Shown piece after piece: positions 58,857 through 64,000 of a stretch of 64,000 bases of DNA; within the stretch, counting starts at the first letter, position 1; every line of letters begins with the position of its first letter. Below the pieces are notes generated by a model that made no database searches, had not been told where the DNA came from, and saw only the letters and a program-made list of their open reading frames with translations. The DNA is from UBA4312 sp040266995 (GTDB lineage Bacteria > Bacillota_I > Bacilli_A > Erysipelotrichales > Erysipelotrichaceae). Location of the stretch: the NCBI GenBank assembly GCA_040266995.1, contig JAWRHV010000026.1, positions 1 to 64,000 of the forward strand, in the 5' to 3' direction. The translations under genes were made by a program, and so were the position numbers.

Positions 58857-60845
58857 TTATTCATAAGAATCCGGTCCGGTAACAGGTTCTGAATAAATAT
58901 CTTCTGTATATTCGTCGACCGTTCCTTCCGTTTCATCGGTCGGTGCCGGATCCTCTGTTGCCGTGGTCTCTTCGGTTTCTTCTTCTGTCATCGATTCATC
59001 CTCATCGACAGTCTCTGGTTCCGGTGTTTCATCTACCAGATCTGATGGCAAAGACTCGATTTGAATATCCGGTGTTCTTTGTTGTTTGAAGTCAAAGGAT
59101 TCCCTGTCAAACACAAGCTCTTCCGCCTCTTGACCCATACTATCGGATGAGAAGCAGATAATCACATCCTCGTCTTCCAGATAGAAATCAAATTCATCGA
59201 TGCTCCAGTCGCTCACATCTGTATCTGCCTCGTCATTGATCCGTTCCAGAATGGTTTCTTCATCGACATCCGTCACATCCGTCAGACGTAAGACACTGCC
59301 GTCCGTCAGATCGAAATTCAATCCATATTCACCATATCTTTCATCGTCTTCCATCTTCCATTGCCACTGCCGACGGATACTCAGCATGTTGTTTTCCTGA
59401 TATGTGACTTCGGATTCGTATACATGGACATAATCCGCAGCCTGTTCGTTATTCAATGCCGTTTCAAAGGCTTCATTGGCTTCTTCGACCTGGCTTTCAT
59501 AGGAAGAAGCATCGCTTTGGATGGTACTCATCATGCTGCTGACAACCTGGTCATCGCTTCCATTTATCTGGATGGAACGATTGTACATATTCAATGTTAC
59601 ATCCCCTCCTCTGCGGGATTCATTGATCATATCCGTAGCCACATCATATTGTGCAGATACATCCTTTGGCGCTGCAGGTTCTTTCTTTTTGCTTTCCGAT
59701 CCACCTGTCGATTCATCGTCTTCTTCAGTTACGATTTCATAAGAACAAAGCACTTCAATATCATAGTCTACTCCATTCACCGTGATCGTTACTGTATCAC
59801 TGGCTTGTTCGGCCGCTTTTAAAGAATCCGTCATGCTGATTGTCATACCGGCCACAAGGATCAATGCCAACAAACGGGCTGCCTTCTTTTTGTTCATCAA
59901 TACAGCAGCTGCGGCTATGATGACAGCGCCGGCCCCCAGACCAATAAACAAGCCCGGATTACCGAAACCGTCGTCTTCTGTGGATACACCGGTATTGACC
60001 GGATCGTTAAAGATTTCCAAGGTATAGCGTGCCGCTGTGCTCTTGTACTCTTTGTCACCGGCTTTGTAAGCCGAAATTGTGATCTTTCCGGTACGATGGA
60101 TCGTGACTTCTCCGGTCTCTTTATCAACTTCAGCTACATACGGATTGGAAGAATAATACGAAATTGTACCGGATCCTTTGCCTTTGTTCTTCAAAGGATT
60201 GGTAAACTTCTTGTCTTCTTTCCATTTCGCTATATAGGTCTTTTCAAATTCGATGGTCTGCTCTTTTCTGTCTCCATCTTCTTTATCGGTCACCTCCAGA
60301 ATATATAATGCACTGGCTGTATAATATGTATCATCTTCTTCCGCTGTAGCAATAATAGCCGTCATACCGGCTTTTTTCAGCGTTACTGTACCATCCGCTG
60401 CCACAGAGGCTACGCTCGGATCATAGGAAGAGTACGTGACATTTCCCTTATAATTCAAAGAATTCTTAAACGTTCCTTTGGAAAGGTCAATTTCCACATA
60501 GTCGTTCTTAAAAGCCAGATCACGTTGTTTTTTCTCCACACTGCGAATCGTAAACTGTGCTTTTTGACTGGAATTGGCATCGATGCTGTCATAGACCAAT
60601 GTCTGATCACCGACAACCTCCAGTCCTTTTGCCGGTTTTACGCTCATTGTGACTTGTTCCAACGTATTTCCACTTGGATTGTCCAATTCAGCTGTGACCG
60701 TAACCGGTTCTCTCAATTCATATTTTTTCTGATTTGTATTGACGGATACTTCCGGTGTATTTCCGGCCGCGAAAGCGCCTGGATTGCTAAACACCGCGAA
60801 AGCGCCCATCAACACGCTTAATCCGATAACTCCTAACTTTTTCAT
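58857..60845 (-). CDS. Cell-surface protein with Ig-like repeats and an internal membrane hairpin
   Basis: 662 aa. A signal peptide (MKKLGVIGLSVLMGAFAVFS, cleaved after AFA) leads to Ig-like domains; two similar repeats, VTYSSYDPSVASVAADGTV and ISYYSSNPYVAEVDKETGEV, resemble Big-type modules. In the middle two hydrophobic segments (about residues 298-316 and 322-338) are separated by KKK, and the second looks like a signal peptide (MNKKKAARLLALILVAGM). The remaining 320 residues are acidic, ending in a Glu/Thr/Pro-rich tail. The protein looks like two secreted proteins joined through a membrane hairpin. No LPxTG signal is present. Confidence 0.7.
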   Translation of the reverse strand: MKKLGVIGLSVLMGAFAVFSNPGAFAAGNTPEVSVNTNQKKYELREPVTVTAELDNPSGNTLEQVTMSVKPAKGLEVVGDQTLVYDSIDANSSQKAQFTIRSVEKKQRDLAFKNDYVEIDLSKGTFKNSLNYKGNVTYSSYDPSVASVAADGTVTLKKAGMTAIIATAEEDDTYYTASALYILEVTDKEDGDRKEQTIEFEKTYIAKWKEDKKFTNPLKNKGKGSGTISYYSSNPYVAEVDKETGEVTIHRTGKITISAYKAGDKEYKSTAARYTLEIFNDPVNTGVSTEDDGFGNPGLFIGLGAGAVIIAAAAVLMNKKKAARLLALILVAGMTISMTDSLKAAEQASDTVTITVNGVDYDIEVLCSYEIVTEEDDESTGGSESKKKEPAAPKDVSAQYDVATDMINESRRGGDVTLNMYNRSIQINGSDDQVVSSMMSTIQSDASSYESQVEEANEAFETALNNEQAADYVHVYESEVTYQENNMLSIRRQWQWKMEDDERYGEYGLNFDLTDGSVLRLTDVTDVDEETILERINDEADTDVSDWSIDEFDFYLEDEDVIICFSSDSMGQEAEELVFDRESFDFKQQRTPDIQIESLPSDLVDETPEPETVDEDESMTEEETEETTATEDPAPTDETEGTVDEYTEDIYSEPVTGPDSYE

Positions 60846-60862
60846 ACTAACTCCTTTTTATC

Positions 60863-61309
60863 TCATTCGCTCTTTCCGCGAATATCCTTTAGATCGCTCC
60901 ATAATTTGGCATCATTGGCCATTACATAGTTTTTACCCTTAGCCACAAAATGATGCCCGTTAAACGCATAGGATACATAATTTCCATTCGTCATCACAAA
61001 TTCTATGATCAGATCCTGATCTTCCACCAGCTCATCGGTTTCCTCTTTGATATCGATGGCATATAAATCATCCATCATCATCTGTACAATATTAGGATCT
61101 GATATTGTATAAGACTCCGAGGATTCTTCAAAAAACTTAAGAACAACGGCATCCACCTCAAACTGATCTGGAGCCTCCAGAAATTCTCTGGCGTCTTTAT
61201 TGCAATAGGAAGCAAGCGTTGACGTACGTGTAGTTTGTCCACAGGCAAAGAGGCCGAACGATAACACAAACGCTGCTATCAACATAATATACTTTTTAAA
61301 CCTTTTCAT
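60863..61309 (-). CDS. Putative lipoprotein, 148 aa
   Basis: The signal peptide MKRFKKYIMLIAAFVLSFGLFACGQ ends in the lipobox LFAC. The mature domain is acidic, with a central IIEFVMTNGNYVSYAFNGHH segment suggesting a beta-sandwich; no family recognised. It lies 17 bases upstream of the surface protein gene and is probably cotranscribed with it. A leader region with a promoter and a terminator-like hairpin precedes it. Confidence 0.65.
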   Translation of the reverse strand: MKRFKKYIMLIAAFVLSFGLFACGQTTRTSTLASYCNKDAREFLEAPDQFEVDAVVLKFFEESSESYTISDPNIVQMMMDDLYAIDIKEETDELVEDQDLIIEFVMTNGNYVSYAFNGHHFVAKGKNYVMANDAKLWSDLKDIRGKSE

Positions 61310-61411
61310 CCTTCATACCTCCAGGCAGTATCCACCTATTTATAGTACGCATCTCCGGAAAGATCCATCTGAATTCTCCATGTGCAAGGATCATACCTTA
61401 AGCACCTAACT

Positions 61412-61545
61412 AAAAAAAGATAAACTTTAATTTATCCGGAGCCTGCAAATATTCAATTTCAATGAATGGACGATATCCATGGGTCCCTAAGCATTCTCTC
61501 CTTTCGTTATATTTAATATATATATCTTCTGCATCACTTTGTAAA
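61412..61545 (-). other. Leader-like region with promoter, short frames and hairpin with T run
   Basis: On the minus strand: TTTACA (61540-61545), 17 bases, TATATA (61517-61522); ribosome-like AAAGGAG; a short frame MLRDPWISSIH (61459-61494) and another of 17 aa (61427-61480) whose stop falls in the hairpin; then GATAAA/TTTATC (61419-61424, 61431-61436) with seven T residues. This could be a small RNA or a leader attenuator for the lipoprotein operon. The rest of 61310-61612 shows only a TATAAA box (near 61340) and no gene. Confidence 0.45.
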
Positions 61546-61612
61546 GAGAAAAAGAATGCCTAATCTTGTGAAATCATGGGATTCGAAATATAATGATGCC
61601 GTGAGGTGACCT

Positions 61613-62248
61613 ATGAAATTCAGTGATATCGACTTCTCTGCCATTGGAAAAATGTTGGATTCCATGAGCGATGAAGAGAAAGAGCAAATTAACCAATATG
61701 CCAACAATATGATGGAAAACATGCAGCAGAATATCGAACCGGAACCCGTGGAAGAAGAGCCGGACTTCTATGAACAGCTCCATATCGAAGAAGAAGAGTA
61801 CCAGGATCTTCCGGGTCTTGTTCTAGATCAGATCGAGGCCGGCTGTGACCTGGAATACTATTACGAAGACGATCCCCAGGCTGATTTCAGCGCTTCCGTT
61901 CTGTTCTATGCCAAAGCCGTTTTACATCTATTACGGCACTATGATTTTACGATCTACAAAGAACTGTTAAACCCGGATGGCTTTGCCAATCCGAATGTAA
62001 CCACTTTGTATTCCTATCTGTTTCCATTGACCAACGAAGAGAATATTCATATTCTTGTTGATCACGGATATGGAGATACATCCGGCTGGCTGGAAATACA
62101 AATGTTGATCCGGCAGTTATATACTTTGTTGAACAGAGCTGAGTACGATACTGTATCCTACGATGATCTGCAGGCGTTAAAATCCATTCTTTTCGAGCAA
62201 AAAGGTCTGTTGAAGATTGTTACATGTGCAAAAACCACAGAGGATTAA
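61613..62248 (+). CDS. Hypothetical acidic protein, 211 aa
   Basis: Start MKFSDIDFSAIGKMLDSMSDEEKEQINQ (two blocks) follows GTGAGGTGACC. The first 70 residues are strongly acidic (EPEPVEEEPDFYEQ). The rest is helical with a YEDDPQADFSASVLFY stretch; there is no signal peptide or membrane helix. It looks cytoplasmic. I do not recognise the family. Confidence 0.65.
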   Translation: MKFSDIDFSAIGKMLDSMSDEEKEQINQYANNMMENMQQNIEPEPVEEEPDFYEQLHIEEEEYQDLPGLVLDQIEAGCDLEYYYEDDPQADFSASVLFYAKAVLHLLRHYDFTIYKELLNPDGFANPNVTTLYSYLFPLTNEENIHILVDHGYGDTSGWLEIQMLIRQLYTLLNRAEYDTVSYDDLQALKSILFEQKGLLKIVTCAKTTED

Positions 62249-62265
62249 TCTCTGTGGTCTTTTTT
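62234..62265. terminator. Bidirectional terminator between convergent hypothetical genes
   Basis: ACCACAGAG (62234-62242) and CTCTGTGGT (62250-62258), followed by CTTTTTT on the plus strand and TTTTTG on the minus strand. Confidence 0.88.
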
Positions 62266-62707
62266 AAATGTTTTCATTTTTTGCATAGGAAGGATCCGAT
62301 GGAGCAAATGTAGCTTGTATATCCGCTATGGACGTGCAGATCAAATTGTCCCTTTTGGTAAAGACAGCCATGCAGCCGCTGGCTACCGCCATATAATACA
62401 ATGTAAAAACCAAAGAGTTGTGCGGGCTCCATACGATATGATCATAACGTTTCAGTCCATCATTGGGAATCAGTACCTTATGGCCGGCATGGACCGCTTC
62501 CAGTTGCCCGAGAAAATACAGGATCGTATCATGATGATCAATGATCTTTTCTTTATCAAAATCAATCGGTGGTGTAAAAATCTGTGTGGAAATTGCATCA
62601 AACATATATGCACGGATGGTTTCCTTGCTCTTTTCCGTCTTTTTACATCGATTGTAGATATCCATGACATTTTTCCCGTTCAGTTCTAATCCTTCAAATT
62701 TTTCCAT
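62264..62707 (-). CDS. Hypothetical protein, 147 aa
   Basis: Soluble protein beginning MEKFEGLELNGKNVMDIYNR. It contains YDHIVWSPHNSLVFTLYYMA and several conserved-looking His/Asp residues (IIDHHDTILYFLGQLEAVHAG, in two blocks), but no family I can name. It is convergent with the acidic hypothetical gene and divergent from pyrC. No ribosome site stronger than a short GGAG-like element is visible upstream (AATGGAGCATTGTT). Confidence 0.6.
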   Translation of the reverse strand: MEKFEGLELNGKNVMDIYNRCKKTEKSKETIRAYMFDAISTQIFTPPIDFDKEKIIDHHDTILYFLGQLEAVHAGHKVLIPNDGLKRYDHIVWSPHNSLVFTLYYMAVASGCMAVFTKRDNLICTSIADIQATFAPSDPSYAKNENI

Positions 62708-62771
62708 AACAATGCTCCATTTTTTCCATTATATCATGATATGATAGGAACATGAAAAGCAGGTGAGACCT

Positions 62772-64000
62772 ATGTTACTAATTCAAAACGGACGAATTGT
62801 CGATCCCGTTACGCAAACCGATGCCATCATGGATATTCTGATCGATCAGGGAACCATCCTTCAGGTTGGCAAAAAAATAGAAGTGCAGGCAGATCGGATC
62901 GATGCGACAGGACTGGTGATCGCACCGGGCCTGGTGGATGCCCATGTGCATTTCCGTGATCCCGGATTCACCTATAAAGAAGATATTCTTTCTGGCGCTG
63001 CTGCTGCCAAAAAAGGTGGTTTTACCACCGTCATCTGTATGGCTAATACCAAGCCGCCGGTAGATAATCCCGATACATTGCAATATATCCTGGAAAAAGG
63101 AAAACAAACCGGCATTCATCTGTACCAGACAGCGACAGTTACACAAGGGATGGCCGGTCACAAACTGGTCGATATGGAAGAATTATCCCGACAAGGAGCT
63201 GTCGGTTTTACCGATGACGGTCTGCCGATCATGGATGAAGCCGTCCTGTTAAAGGCTTTGATCCAAGCCAAAAAGCTAAATAAACCAATCAGCCTGCACG
63301 AAGAGGATCCGCTCTTTATCGACCAGGCAGGTGTCAACCAGGGGACTGTTTCCCGGCAATTACACTATGGTGGTGCCAGTCATACAGCAGAGGATATTAT
63401 GGTTGCCAGAGATGCCGTGCTGGCCCTTCATACCGGTGCCTCTCTTTGTATCCAACACATCAGTTCCGCCCATGCCGTGGAAATCGTACGCACCTTTAAA
63501 AAGCTCGGTGCCGATATCCATGCCGAAGCGACACCGCACCATTTTACATTAACAGAAGATGCTGTTCTTAAATATGGTACTTATGCTCGCATGAATCCGC
63601 CGGTACGAACAGAATACGACCGGCAGAAAATCATCGAAGGGATCCAGGATGGCACAATTGATATGATCGTAACTGATCATGCCCCACACAGTACCGAAGA
63701 AAAATCAAGACCGTTAGAACAAGCTCCTAGTGGCATTACCGGTTTGGAAACCTCTCTGGGTCTGGGGATCCATTCTCTGGTACAGCCAGGCCACATTTCC
63801 TTAATGAAACTGATGGAGCTGATGAGCAAAAATCCAATGGAATTCTATCATCTGCCCCCTGTCAGCATTCAACCGGGGCAGCCGGCAGACCTTGTTCTTT
63901 TCAACGAACAGGAAACATGGACCGTGGATCGGTTTGCCTCCAAAGCTTCGAACAGTCCATTTACCGGATGGACATTACCGGGAAAGATCCATTACACGAT
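62772..64000 (+). CDS. pyrC: Dihydroorotase (partial, 3' end outside the window)
   Basis: About 409 codons are visible. ATG 62772 follows GCAGGTGAGACC. Class I dihydroorotase motifs are present: VDAHVHFRDPG (zinc ligands His/His), ICMANTKPPVDN, SLHEED, CIQHISSAHA and MIVTDHAPHS (Asp ligand). The carboxylated-lysine position is near FTYKEDILSG. The enzyme closes carbamoyl aspartate to dihydroorotate in pyrimidine synthesis. Further pyr genes probably follow to the right. Confidence 0.94.
   Translation, partial: MLLIQNGRIVDPVTQTDAIMDILIDQGTILQVGKKIEVQADRIDATGLVIAPGLVDAHVHFRDPGFTYKEDILSGAAAAKKGGFTTVICMANTKPPVDNPDTLQYILEKGKQTGIHLYQTATVTQGMAGHKLVDMEELSRQGAVGFTDDGLPIMDEAVLLKALIQAKKLNKPISLHEEDPLFIDQAGVNQGTVSRQLHYGGASHTAEDIMVARDAVLALHTGASLCIQHISSAHAVEIVRTFKKLGADIHAEATPHHFTLTEDAVLKYGTYARMNPPVRTEYDRQKIIEGIQDGTIDMIVTDHAPHSTEEKSRPLEQAPSGITGLETSLGLGIHSLVQPGHISLMKLMELMSKNPMEFYHLPPVSIQPGQPADLVLFNEQETWTVDRFASKASNSPFTGWTLPGKIHYT

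Overview
The window reads as a chromosomal segment of an anaerobic, probably gut-dwelling Bacillota. Strong AGGAGG-type ribosome sites, sigma-A-like promoters, many PTS operons, PRD-type regulators, an oxygen-sensitive glycyl radical enzyme and CBS-type manganese pyrophosphatase all fit. An Erysipelotrichia-like host is my best guess, inferred from gene content only. There are no rRNA or tRNA genes, no CRISPR array and no intact insertion sequence. The only trace of mobility is a broken integrase beside a lone type I restriction specificity (HsdS) cassette at 12.8-13.6 kb.

Layout. 0-12.7 kb: the 5' part of a transketolase subunit; a divergent gpsA-like / SorC regulator pair; NADH pyrophosphatase, nitroreductase and family II pyrophosphatase; a four-gene osmoprotectant (betaine/choline type) ABC importer; an FMN-split-barrel/ferredoxin fusion divergent from an Rrf2 regulator with two matching operators; an XRE/membrane pair; an Fe-S aldo-keto reductase. 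12.8-14.2 kb: the hsdS/integrase relic and a lipoprotein. 14.3-39.3 kb is mainly hexitol catabolism: mannitol (mtlR-mtlA-mtlD), glucitol (srlD, gutM, srlA, srlE, a PRD regulator and a four-fold EIIA-Gut-like protein) and a galactitol-like system (EIIA, EIIB, EIIC, class II aldolase, zinc dehydrogenase, regulator). Pyruvate carboxylase and some small genes interrupt it.

39.4-48.7 kb: two tandem HAD phosphatases, nagB, a SIS-domain enzyme with an EamA transporter, an AraM-type glycerol-1-phosphate dehydrogenase, a three-gene ABC exporter and another HAD protein. 48.8-53.5 kb: an operon of a CxE-type glycyl radical enzyme, its activase, a DeoR regulator and a NanE-like epimerase. 53.6-64 kb: rho, a pyridoxal kinase, a 0.55-kb purine-rich intergenic region with nested complementary arms and a terminator (candidate structured RNA), secreted and membrane proteins of unknown role, and the start of pyrC.

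The genes converge on feeding sugar alcohols and amino sugars into glycolysis at fructose-6-phosphate, tagatose-like phosphates and triose phosphates. Pyruvate carboxylase refills oxaloacetate. The most unusual items are the quadruple EIIA-Gut-like protein whose four domains all lack the expected phosphorylated histidine, the candidate RNA at 55.9-56.4 kb, the glycyl radical/NanE operon of unknown substrate, and two nearly identical activator-type promoter modules in front of srlD and gutM.
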